From contig JAYKKR010000012.1 in assembly GCA_036971615.1 (NCBI GenBank), forward strand, positions 1-64,000: a DNA stretch of 64,000 nt. Direction: 5' to 3'. Made by a program: the position numbers and the translations under genes. The notes beneath the pieces were generated by a model that did no database searches, was not told where the DNA came from, and saw only the letters and a list, made by a program, of their open reading frames with translations. This stretch comes from Amyloporia xantha. Its lineage: Eukaryota; Basidiomycota; Agaricomycetes; Polyporales; Adustoporiaceae. This document shows, in pieces, positions 11,911-21,491 of this stretch; positions within the stretch are counted from its first letter, which is position 1; each line of letters starts with the position of its first letter.

Positions 11911-14675
11911 CTATGCGGACGATGTGCCGCGCTGTGAGTCCTCCCCCTGCTGTTCTCCACCAGTGGCAATTTTGTGAACATCCGCAGCCTGGATTGAAAC
12001 TCGCGTCGCCGCGGTCGTGCTTGGATCCCGTGTTTGAACACTGTCCTGGCTGATGTTGCTCGCGAGGGCGGCGGTAGAAGTCGCGCGCGAAGCCGCGCCT
12101 TGGAACATGGGCTCTGGCACATAGGCCCGTCAAGCGCTGAGGTCCAGGACTTGTTTGCGGATGCCCTCCATCTGCCCCGCGTACCCGTCAATCTGCGCAG
12201 AGATGCTGTCCAGCGAGGCTTGCACGCTCGATGCGTTGAGGGACTGCTGCACCTTCTTGAACTCCTCGCAAAGGTTGATGATTGATGCTTGGAGGTGCTC
12301 GGGCTCGATGCAGGCGACCGCGCTGTTCAGTGCGTTGACCTGCGCACTTACCGTCTCGACGCGCGTGTCGAGATTCTCCATGGACTCTTCCATGTTCTCC
12401 TGTTGCTCCTCCACCTGCAAGACACGCGCCTCCATAGCGCTCCCAGCAACCTCGACCGCACCCATGCGCTCGGTCAAGCTCTCGAGCAGGACACGCGCCT
12501 CGCCCGTGCCCCCCGCAACCTCCACTGCCGCCAAGCGCTCCGTCAAGCTCGCGACATCCTCCTCATAGTCTCCAAACGATGTTTGGACCTTCTCCATGAG
12601 GAAGTCCCTGAGCTGCACGGCAACTTCGGTGGCCGTGTCTTCCATCTTCTCCAGGGGCACTATGGCCGCCTCATGCCTCCTCGCGATGTCCTCGAGCATG
12701 GCGACCTTTTCTTGCAAGGCCGCGACCGTCTCCTTCAGCTGCGCGGTCTCCGTTTGGTCCTTGGCGAGCTGCTCGTGGGAGGCCTCGGAGTGTGTCTCGC
12801 GCGCGCGATGGGCCTCCTGGTTGGTCTCCGCGAGACCGCGGTCCTCCTCTTCGCGCGCAATGGGACTTTGCTGCGGCTCGTCGAACCTTTCGAGTCGGTG
12901 ATGCTCCCACTGGTTCTCCTGGTCCTTGAGGTAGACGTAGGCGGGCGGTGTGGGGTCACGGCGAGGTGGCGCGGTCTTGGGCTTCTTCGCGCGGCTAGGC
13001 CCTGCGACTGGCTCGACTGGGTCCTCGGCGTCGATGTCGAGCGGCGGTGAGGTGCGCTCAAGGCGACTGTCTCGTTTTGGCCGCGTCTTCTTCACCGCCC
13101 CGCGAGTTGGTTTGCCGCCGGTTTTCTTCGCCTGAGCCAGGTCGGCCTCATAGTCCTCGAATAGCTGGCCGTTGGGGAGTATGTTCTTGCCGTCGCTGTC
13201 CTGGTGCAAGAAGCCCAGGTCTTTCACCCAGACGGTCCATGCCGGCGGCGCAACCTTGTTGCGGATGCATTTCTGCGCGTATTCTTGAAACGCTTTTGCG
13301 GTAGCCGTTGCGGTCTGGTGGCCAGTGATCGCCTTGCCGTTGGGTCGCCGAGGGACCAGAGAGCACTTGCCCTTGTTGCGCGCGCAGTACATGCAGCGCC
13401 CGAAGTGTGATGTCGCGACCATGCACACCTTTTTGGCCTGCGCGCATACACCACAGCTGACGACCTACAGACCAGGAGGTGAGCGTAAAACGGTCGCGAC
13501 GAGGCAAGGACTTACAGATTTGACTGCTACTGCAGATGCCTCTTCGATCCTTGCAGCCTCTGCAGCGGCCCTTGTGGTGTGCTCAGGCTGCTTCTCCTTG
13601 GTGCGTGTAGACCGGCGCGGCGCATTCTTGCCTGCGGTCTTCTTCTCGCCGTTGCGCGGAGGCGGCGTGTCCTCCTCGTCCTCCTTGTCCCCATTCTCAT
13701 CGTCCTCCTCTTCTTCCTCGTCGCGTCCACCCACCACTTCCGCCTCCACCTCTTCGTCACGCGCCCGCTTCTTGCCTTTTCCGTTCGACGGCTTCTTTCC
13801 TTCAGGTAGCGGAGGCACCCTCACGCAACCGGGAATGATCGGGCTGTCGTCCGAGTCGACGAGCGGCCTCTTCAGGGATGGCCGGACAACCGGGCGCTTC
13901 ATGCGAGGGGGCGCGTTTACTGGGGGCAGCGCGAACCGCGGTTTTGTCCTCTTGGGCTGCTGTGTCGTCTCCAAAGACGCCACGGTGGGCTGCGCTGTGG
14001 GTGCCGCCGGTGGGGGTGGGCGCGATTGGGTGGCAGCGTCTGCCTGAGCGGAGGGCTTTGCTGCCTTGCTCTTCGCGGTCTCGCTGTCCTGGTGCGCATC
14101 CGACTTCCGTTTCTGGACAGGGACGCGCGATGTCGACAGCTTCCGGCGTCGGAGCTTGCGCAAGCGTCTCGCGCGCCGCTGGAGGAGCTCCTGCTGTGAA
14201 AGATGTTAGCATTTGTCAGTGGCCTCGACAACTGACATGCGATGTGCTTACCTCTCTTGGCCCACCACTGATCGTTCCCCAGCTCCACCTCCTGAGTTGG
14301 CCCAGGGATGACGAAGTTCTTCATGCCGCTCGAGTAGATGCGAGGATCGTCGACTCTGATGTTGCGGAGGTCGGCGCCGTTGCGAGAGTCGGCGTACTCC
14401 TGAGTGCGCTGCACAGCAACATGGGCACGCGCAGAGACCCGCGCACATCCCGGGGAGCGTCACGGAACGCGTGCCAGCCCTTTTTCTAGAAATGAAAAGA
14501 TGTTAGCTGTTCTCATGTGAGTGGCTGTTATGTACTCACAAACTCGGAGTAGAAGGACTCCTCGTAGAGCACGTAGCCTTGTGTGCCCGGGGCGGGCGCG
14601 CAGGCGAGCGCGGCCGCCATACGGCCCGCGGTCGCGGTGTCGATGGTGAGCTGGGCGGACGACGGCGTCGGACAT
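11911..14675 (-). pseudogene. KDZ cassette gene Z: Zn2Cys6-like cluster plus long coiled coil (element A)
   Basis: The gene reads from about 14675 to 11911. Early exons encode ALREYADSRNGADLRNIRVD and NDQWWAKR. A Pro/Lys-rich, acidic linker follows. Near 13455-13400 is the cluster CGVCAQAKKVC then CMYCARNKGKC, spaced C-x2-C-x6-C-x9-C-x2-C-x6-C, which fits the fungal Zn(II)2Cys6 pattern. A conserved block (AWTVWVKDLGFLHQDSDGKN) follows, then about 250 residues of coiled coil with an internal repeat (LTERLAAVEV / LTERMGAVEV). The codon at 12128-12130 is TGA where A' has CGA, so the last 70 residues are cut off. The first ATG is also one base out of phase relative to A'; an ATG 50 bp downstream restores the frame. 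Likely a DNA-binding or scaffold protein. Confidence 0.7.
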
Positions 14676-15028
14676 TTTCAGTGAGAAGCGAGGTTAGGAA
14701 AGCGAGAGAGGCTGGAGTGGCGGTGATGGTAAGAGGAAGACAGAATGAACTTGGACGCGCGCGACCTTCAAGTGCTGAACGGGTTGCGGGTTATGTCAGC
14801 AACGCATCAACGCGCGCTCAGGTGATCGCCGATTTTCGATCGTCTTGTCACGTGGGCGCCTGAATCGATCGCGACCTCCTATCCCAAGTCAACTGCTACG
14901 CGTCTTTGTACTCTCATCCAGTCTTTCCGCTGCAAGTAGGTGCTAATACAAATTCCTATGCAATCTTCATAAGCTCATGAAAACAACTTAGCATTCCCTC
15001 CTTGTCGCGACCACACACACCGCGATCG
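14676..15028. promoter_or_regulatory. Divergent promoter region Z/X (element A)
   Basis: 353 bp between the starts of Z (minus) and X (plus), copied at 39219-39575 in A'. It contains CGATCG-rich palindromic words near 14835-14870. No coding frame is credible. It probably drives both genes. Confidence 0.4.
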
Positions 15029-16412
15029 ATGAACATGGACATGGAGAACCGTGAGGACCTCGTCCATAGCTGTGATGAGTACTGACAACCCATAGGCAAA
15101 TCCAATCGAAGGCGCGCACAGATCTCCCCCGACGTGCTCATGTCTGAGGCCCGCGGAACTCTTATGACTAGAGGTGAGTACAGTGATCGCGATCTCCACT
15201 TTGTGGCTGATGTTAATACGACCGAATTCCGATCTTGAAGACCGCGATTCAGTGCCCCGAGACGAGAACTCGGATGGCCGCGCACGCACCCTGATTGATT
15301 TGGATTTATTTGATTTGGATCCAGGTATGTCCTCATATCCACATGGAATGGGCACTTATCTAGCATTGGCGTGAAGATTTGAACCGCGCGCGAACCCCAA
15401 TCGACCTCGACCGCGACCTCGACCTCGACCGCGACCTCGACCGCGACCTCGACCGCGACCTCGACCTCCGCGACCTCGACCTTGACCGCGACCTCCGCAA
15501 CCTTGACTTCGACCGCGACCTCGACGTGCCCGACGCGGCCGCGGGAATTGTTCCAACTCACAACAATATTGTCCATCAGAGTGTGTGAGGAAGTTCCCCT
15601 TTTGGATCGAACTGATATTGATTGTAGCACTCTACCGTGACCGCTCACCTGTCGGCCTAAAAAGCGTGTTGAGGGAGGCTATGGAGGATATGGAACGCCA
15701 TGGGAGTGAAGGCAAGTGTGTTCCAATTGATATAATACCGTAGGGCGAACCTCTGATATACAGGAACAGAGCGCAGTCGCGAACGGTCGCCCATCCTTCT
15801 TGACGATCTTAGTGATGACTTTGATGAAGAACCTCAAGTAGTCGCCCGCATCAGCGCTGAGGCCAGAACCAAGAGGCAGGGTGGGGAGCGTCACGAAAAC
15901 TTCAATACCCACAGCACAATTGAACACATTGTGGACGAAGGCCATTCCGGAATTGCTCCTCAAGTCAAGACGAGAAATACAGATTCTGCCCCTGACATCC
16001 ATGATGCTCCGCGCCACGATGATGTCGCGGCAGGTCATCTGGGGGAAGTAGCACCTTTGCCACCTACTTCTCTCACCGCGCGCTACGCGCATATCAAGGA
16101 TAAAATTAGCAATGGTAGGCAAATGTTTCATGTTTTTGATTCAACCATTCATCCAGCATAGGATTTCCTATCGCGACCGAGGCCACATATCTCCGCGACA
16201 TGTGGCGACACGCTCGCGACCAATTGATCGCGGTCGACCATGACATCGACGCGCTCAACGACATCCTCTTGTTGGAGCGGGGAATTCGGCAGCACCTGAG
16301 CACAACAACCATAAAAAGTAGGATCTCCAAGGTGGAGACGAAGTTGTGGGTGCATGGGTCTCCGTCCTGGGACGAGCACGAGGACGGTCCTCCCGAGCAG
16401 ACACGACTTTAG
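15029..16412 (+). CDS. KDZ cassette gene X: Asp-repeat protein with conserved C-terminal helix (element A)
   Basis: Spliced gene with no recognised domain. Its 5' exons include a LIDLDLFDLDPG stretch and a tandem DLDRD-type repeat (15382-15535). A middle exon holds SPILLDDLSDDFDEEPQVVA near 15800. The last exon ends with LIAVDHDIDALNDILLLERG near 16220 and a stop at 16412. The last block aligns with LRRIEEDIDVANAILKLHQP in the gene at 21492-23229 of element B, which occupies the same place, so I treat the two as orthologous cassette genes. The start ATG at 15029 is tentative. The Asp-rich repeat resembles the LDFD-type repeat of the element B copy, suggesting a disordered N-terminal region with a short C-terminal helix. 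Confidence 0.55.
15382..15535 (+). repeat. In-gene minisatellite of CGACCTCGACCGCGAC type
   Basis: Twelve- to eighteen-base units built from CGACCTCGAC and CGACCGCGAC repeat through this stretch, encoding alternating Asp, Leu and Arg in the X frame. The same array is found inverted at about 20324-20477. The unit contains CGCGA, the word enriched throughout element A. Confidence 0.85.
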
Positions 16413-16906
16413 CCATGTACTTTTTTCCTGCAAACTTACCATGAAGTTCAGCTCCTGTATTCTTGGTATGTACCCTAGTTTGAGTTATGAAATGAATCAC
16501 TTCGGCAGTATACACATAACGGGGCCTTTCGCTACAAGTGGCCATGGTCGCGACAGCCTGAGTGGAGTTGTCGTGCTCGCGCGCGCGACTTCGCGATGGA
16601 CTTTCCTAAACTCGCGGTGGCCCTCTTGCACTGTTTATCCATTGATGTTTAATGGTGCTTATGGTTGCGAGCCGCTTGATGAACTGGCAGCGGTTTGGTA
16701 TGGGTTGTATTCCCGGGGAGAATATGCTCTCGCGAGCTCTCTATGGTGAACTCTGCCAGTCGCGATCTTCACCATTGTTTTGCGCGAGAGCCGCGAGTAT
16801 TGGCAATTAATTGTTCGCGGTGCAGGCAGATGATGGCATATACATGAGTAAAACAGGGGCAAGACTCACTTGCAATTTGATAGTCCCCACAGTGTGAAGC
16901 TGTCCG
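16413..16906. other. Region between gene X and the subterminal array (element A)
   Basis: About 490 bp rich in TCGCG and CTCGCGA words, with an AT-rich stretch around 16800. No supported gene. It is mirrored at 18954-19446 with very few changes. Confidence 0.4.
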
Positions 16907-17400
16907 CCAGCAAGCAATTTTGGGAGGACAGGGGCAGCCAGAGGGCAATTGTCGCCGAGGAAAATGTCACATTGCGCGAGCCTGCCAGACAGAGGACAGC
17001 AGCACCTCGGCCGAGGCAGGGAGACAGGGAAGAATTGTCGCGGAAAAACAGAGCACATCGCGCGAGTCTACAAGGCAGGGAGCAGCTCAGCCTCGGCCGA
17101 GCCAGGGAGACAGGGAGGAATTGTCGCGGAAAAACAGAGCACATCGCGCGAGGCTACGGGACAGGGAACAGCAGTGCATCGGCCAAGCTAGGGAGACAGG
17201 GAAGAATTGTCGCGGAAAAACAGAGTACATCGCGCAAGGCTACAGGACAGGGAACAGCAGTGCATCGGCCGAGCCAGGAAGACAGGGAAGAATTGTCGCG
17301 GACAAGCAGAGTATATCGCGCGAGCCTGTAAGCCTATATAGTGGTGAGAGCAACCGGCCGAGCCTGAATCTCAAGGCCCTGCTGCAGCGTCGGCCGACGT
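16907..17400 (+). repeat. Right subterminal array of element A, 86-bp period
   Basis: Tandem units share GACAGGGAAGAATTGTCGCG, then CAGAGCACATCGCGCGAG, then a TCGGCC(G/A)A word. These words start at 17007, 17093, 17179 and 17265, each exactly 86 bp apart. A variant CCGGCCGA follows at 17354 and a perfect TCGGCCGA at 17390. Such arrays near transposon ends commonly bind the transposase; that role is inferred here. An inverse copy occupies 18460-18953. Confidence 0.85.
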
Positions 17401-17436
17401 CCGGCGTCCCTTGGGTCAGGGCACATTGTCAACCAT

Positions 17437-17476
17437 ATATATCCTATGAGTCAGGTGAATATGACTGAACGGGCTC
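17437..17476 (+). repeat. Right terminus of KDZ element A
   Basis: Read inward, the tip begins GAGCCCGTTCAGTCATATTC. The right tip of element B begins GAGCCCATTCAGTCATTATA. The match over the outer 15 bases, and the abrupt change into a gag coding frame at 17477, define the end. Confidence 0.8.
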
Positions 17477-18383
17477 CAACCGTAGCTCGCACACCCTGGC
17501 GCGGAGTGTAAGGTTTGTCCTTGCAGGACGGGCAGTCCTTCCGACGATACCCCAGCTTCCCGCAACCGTAACAGGAGCCGTTGAACTTTCCATCACCAAC
17601 AGCCGCGATAGTAGAAGACGAAGCGGCGGTCTGTTGGCGACCCTGTGACGTACGAGCCCCACCGCGAGCGAACATATTGAGATCCGGACGGCGCGCGCGG
17701 CTTATGTCGAGGATCTGTTCTACTGCGAGGACTCGTTTTTCTGCGCTAACCCAGTCGTCGAAGGGTTCGAGCTCGATTTTGCGGTAGATGCGCGAGGGGA
17801 TACCGCTGAGGTACTTGTCACGGAGTTCCAGCTTTCCGTAGCCGGAACGGTCCGCCGGACCCTTGAATTGAGCGGAGAATTGTGCGGCAGTCCTCGAGTC
17901 GCGCAAATTGCGAGCACAGACTTTGGTCAGCTCGACTTGTGCAGCGGCTGTGTCGTCGAGATTACCGAAGCGAGCGGTGAAGGCGTCAGTGAAGGCTTTG
18001 CGCGTGGCGAAAGGAGTTCGGCCAGCTACGTAGTCCGCCAGGAAAGGAGTGCCCCATTCGCGGGCTTTTCCGTCGAGAAGGCTGATCGCGACCTGGACCT
18101 GTAGCTTGACGGTGGCTAGGTCCGTATTGTAGTCGAGATACTCCGAGAGTTGGGCGAGGTACCGTTGACATTCCACAACGCTTTCGCCATCGTAGCGTTG
18201 GGGAAGGAGAAGCTTCGCAATACCTTTGTCTACGGCCATTACCGTTGCGGGGGAGGTCGTAGTTTGCTGCGCGGGCGGAGGCGGTGGTTGTTGCTGTGAA
18301 GCGGTCGTGTGACGCGGGGTAGGACGGGTGGTTTGACGGCCGCGCGGCGCCGACGACGGGGCGGAGGTGACGGGCTGAGATAC
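17477..18383 (-). pseudogene. Fragment of a retrotransposon gag gene between two KDZ ends
   Basis: An open minus-strand frame runs through the whole 907-bp segment. It contains the capsid-like block LAQLSEYLDYNTDLATVKLQ, DGKAREWGTPFL, FGNLDDTAAAQVELTKV and LRDKYLSGIPSRIYRKIELE, then a zinc knuckle CYGCGKLGYRRKDC, in which the usual His is Tyr. Upstream of the ATG at 18239 the frame stays open through a Pro/Gln-rich region to the KDZ end at 18384. Downstream it runs into the other KDZ end at 17476. The gene is therefore truncated at both sides. It resembles Ty3/Gypsy-type gag genes of basidiomycetes. The rest of the retroelement is not next to it. Confidence 0.75.
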
Positions 18384-19446
18384 GAGCCCGTTCAGTCATA
18401 TTCACCTGACTCATAGGATATATATGGTTGACAATGTGCCCTGACCCAAGGGACGCCGGACGTCGGCCGACGCTGCAGCAGGGCCTTGAGATTCAGGCTC
18501 GGCCGGTTGCTCTCACCACTATATAGGCTTACAGGCTCGCGCGATATACTCTGCTTGTCCGCGACAATTCTTCCCTGTCTTCCTGGCTCGGCCGATGCAC
18601 TGCTGTTCCCTGTCCTGTAGCCTTGCGCGATGTACTCTGTTTTTCCGCGACAATTCTTCCCTGTCTCCCTAGCTTGGCCGATGCACTGCTGTTCCCTGTC
18701 CCGTAGCCTCGCGCGATGTGCTCTGTTTTTCCGCGACAATTCCTCCCTGTCTCCCTGGCTCGGCCGAGGCTGAGCTGCTCCCTGCCTTGTAGACTCGCGC
18801 GATGTGCTCTGTTTTTCCGCGACAATTCTTCCCTGTCTCCCTGCCTCGGCCGAGGTGCTGCTGTCCTCTGTCTGGCAGGCTCGCGCAATGTGACATTTTC
18901 CTCGGCGACAATTGCCCTCTGGCTGCCCCTGTCCTCCCAAAATTGCTTGCTGGCGGACAGCTTCACACTGTGGGGACTATCAAATTGCAAGTGAGTCTTG
19001 CCCCTGTTTTACTCATGTATATGCCATCATCTGCCTGCACCGCGAACAATTAATTGCCAATACTCGCGGCTCTCGCGCAAAACAATGGTGAAGATCGCGA
19101 CTGGCAGAGTTCACCATAGAGAGCTCGCGAGAGCATATTCTCCCCGGGAATACAACCCATACCAAACCGCTGCCAGTTCATCAAGCGGCTCGCAACCATA
19201 AGCACCATTAAACATCAATGGATAAACAGTGCAAGAGGGCCACCGCGAGTTTAGGAAAGTCCATCGCGGGTCGCAGCGCGCGAGCACGACAACTCCACTC
19301 AGGCTGTCGCGACCATGGCCACTTGTAGCGAAAGGCCCCGTTATGTGTATACTGCCGAAGTGATTCATTTCATAACTCAAACTAGGGTACATACCAAGAA
19401 TACAGGAGCTGAACTTCATGGTAAGTTTGCAGGAAAAAGTACATGG

Positions 19447-20732
19447 CTAAAGTCGTGTCTGCTCGGGAGGACCGTCCTCGTGCTCGTCCCAGGACGGAGA
19501 CCCATGCACCCACAACTTCGTCTCCACCTTGGAGATCCTACTTTTTATGGTTGTTGTGCTCAGGTGCTGCCGAATTCCCCGCTCCAACAAGAGGATGTCG
19601 TTGAGCGCGTCGATGTCATGGTCGACCGCGATCAATTGGTCGCGAGCGTGTCGCCACATGTCGCGGAGATATGTGGCCTCGGTCGCGATAGGAAATCCTA
19701 TGCTGGATGAATGGTTGAATCAAAAACATGAAACATTTGCCTACCATTGCTAATTTTATCCTTGATATGCGCGTAGCGCGCGGTGAGAGAAGTAGGTGGC
19801 AAAGGTGCTACTTCCCCCAGATGACCTGCCGCGACATCATCGTGGCGCGGAGCATCATGGATGTCAGGGGCAGAATCTGTATTTCTCGTCTTGACTTGAG
19901 GAGCAATTCCGGAATGGCCTTCGTCCACAATGTGTTCAATTGTGCTGTGGGTATTGAAGTTTTCGTGACGCTCCCCACCCTGCCTCTTGGTTCTGGCCTC
20001 AGCGCTGATGCGGGCGACTACTTGAGGTTCTTCATCAAAGTCATCACTAAGATCGTCAAGAAGGATGGGCGACCGTTCGCGACTGCGCTCTGTTCCTGTA
20101 TATCAGAGGTTCGCCCTACGGTATTATATCAATTGGAACACACTTGCCTTCACTCCCATGGCGTTCCATATCCTCCATAGCCTCCCTCAACACGCTTTTT
20201 AGGCCGACAGGTGAGCGGTCACGGTAGAGTGCTACAATCAATATCAGTTCGATCCAAAAGGGGAACTTCCTCACACACTCTGATGGACAATATTGTTGTG
20301 AGTTGGAACAATTCCCGCGGCCGCGTCGGGCACGTCGAGGTCGCGGTCGAAGTCAAGGTTGCGGAGGTCGCGGTCAAGGTCGAGGTCGCGGAGGTCGAGG
20401 TCGCGGTCGAGGTCGCGGTCGAGGTCGCGGTCGAGGTCGAGGTCGCGGTCGAGGTCGATTGGGGTTCGCGCGCGGTTCAAATCTTCACGCCAATGCTAGA
20501 TAAGTGCCCATTCCATGTGGATATGAGGACATACCTGGATCCAAATCAAATAAATCCAAATCAATCAGGGTGCGTGCGCGGCCATCCGAGTTCTCGTCTC
20601 GGGGCACTGAATCGCGGTCTTCAAGATCGGAATTCGGTCGTATTAACATCAGCCACAAAGTGGAGATCGCGATCACTGTACTCACCTCTAGTCATAAGAG
20701 TTCCGCGGGCCTCAGACATGAGCACGTCGGGG
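19447..20732 (-). pseudogene. Gene X of element A', 3' part (split by element B)
   Basis: Inverse copy of the X gene at 15029-16412. It keeps the C-terminal block LIAVDHDIDALNDILLLERG, the acidic exon and the DLDRD-type repeat. Insertion of element B after position 20732 separates it from its first exon, which is found at 39114-39218. The gene cannot be expressed as a unit unless 18.4 kb is spliced out. Confidence 0.75.
20726..20732 (+). repeat. Target-site duplication of element B, left
   Basis: GTCGGGG lies immediately left of element B and is repeated at 39114-39120. The uninterrupted element A has a single GTCGGGG-type site here (15127-15133 on the other strand), which confirms an insertion. 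An eighth base would match in A but not between the two flanks. Confidence 0.8.
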
Positions 20733-21289
20733 CACACCATACAGTCACCATAGCCTACTCTATAGGGAGAGATATGGGTGAAATTTTTATTACTTAGTAA
20801 GGAGAGCGGACGTCGGCCGACGCCATCGCTATAGCCTGCAGTGCAGGGTCGGCCGAGAGGGTATAATATAGCCTGTAGATACGGCGCGGCCGAGTGCGCT
20901 ATATTTCCGTAGTATATTCTCGCCTTCAAGTAGTGTCGGCCGAGAGGCTATAATATAGCCTTTAGATACGGCGCGGCCGAGTGCGCCATATTTCCGTAGT
21001 ATATTCTCGCCTTCAAGTAGTGTCGGCCGAGGGCTATAATATAGCCTTTAGATACGGCGCGGCCGAGTGCGCCATATTTCCGTAGTATATTCTCGCCTTC
21101 AAGTAGTGTCGGCCGAGAGGGTATAATATAGCCTTTAGATACGGCGCGGCCGAGTGCGCCATATTTCTGCGGTATATTCTCGCCTTCAAGTAGCGTCGGC
21201 CGAGGGCCATAATATAGCCTGTAGATACGGCGCGGCCGAGTGCGCCATATTTCCGTGGTATATTCTCGCCTTCAAGTAGTGTCGGCCGA
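20733..21289 (+). repeat. Left terminal repeat and subterminal array of element B
   Basis: After the terminal stretch comes a TCGGCCGA palindrome at 20813, a second at 20849 (36 bp on), then TCGGCCGA starts at 20936, 21023, 21109, 21196 and 21282, spaced 86-87 bp. The unit also carries GCGCGGCCGAGTGCGC and TATTCTCGCCTTCAAGTAG. The first 18 bases differ from the right tip at six positions. Confidence 0.9.
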
Positions 21290-21491
21290 TGGTGGATGCA
21301 GTGGTATTCATATCGCGCATCATGGCGCGCCGCGCTTATGGGCCTGGTATGCCCACTGGGATGGTATTTTTATGGCGCGGTATCGGCGCCGCCAGGTCAT
21401 GTGTTCGCGTATATTGGTAAAGCAACTCAATATTCTGTGACTACATTTTGTCCTTGATGCCAACGACATCGGAGTATATACTGTATACGAA

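Larger units (their letters stand above)
1..17476 (+). mobile_element. KDZ element A, right-hand 17.5 kb (left end outside window)
   Basis: A large DNA transposon of the KDZ class. Inside it lie, in order, gene s (two copies, minus), K transposase (plus), T TET/JBP-like (minus), H (plus), Z (minus) and X (plus), followed by a tandem 86-bp array and a terminus at 17476. The terminus is recognised because the same end, GAGCCCGTTCAGTCA read inward, starts the inverse copy at 18384 and closely matches the end of element B at 39113. The element is uninterrupted by other insertions, but most of its genes carry small frame breaks, so it is probably not autonomous. The left terminus is not in the window. 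Confidence 0.85.
15127..17476 (+). repeat. Left arm of a 2.35-kb palindrome
   Basis: Pairs with 18384-20732 such that paired coordinates sum to 35860 near the centre and to 35859 outside a one-base indel (6 T at about 16424 against 5 A in the other arm). The only other difference I noticed is a short block near 16585. The arm covers gene X, the array and the terminus of element A. Confidence 0.9.
18384..20732 (-). repeat. Right arm of the 2.35-kb palindrome
   Basis: Reverse complement of 15127-17476, beginning at the KDZ terminus GAGCCCGTTCAGTCA and ending exactly where element B is inserted. The subterminal 86-bp array lies at 18460-18953 on this side. Confidence 0.9.

Noticed and set aside
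12289..14047. Long plus-strand frames opposite gene Z (253 and 240 codons)
   Set aside because: Shadows of the GC-rich Z coding sequence; the minus-strand reading has the cysteine cluster, coiled coil and homologues in A' and B.
17477..18383. Gag fragment as the gag of the Gypsy pol at 60217-64000
   Set aside because: There is no shared sequence to link them, the fragment lies 37 kb away between KDZ ends, and the Gypsy's own gag should lie beyond 64000.
15127..20732. Palindrome as a simple assembly or chimeric-read artefact
   Set aside because: The arms differ by an indel and a short substituted block, have different outer sequence (one continues in element A, the other is interrupted by B with a target duplication), and the copy continues far to the right; an artefact is not excluded but is unlikely.
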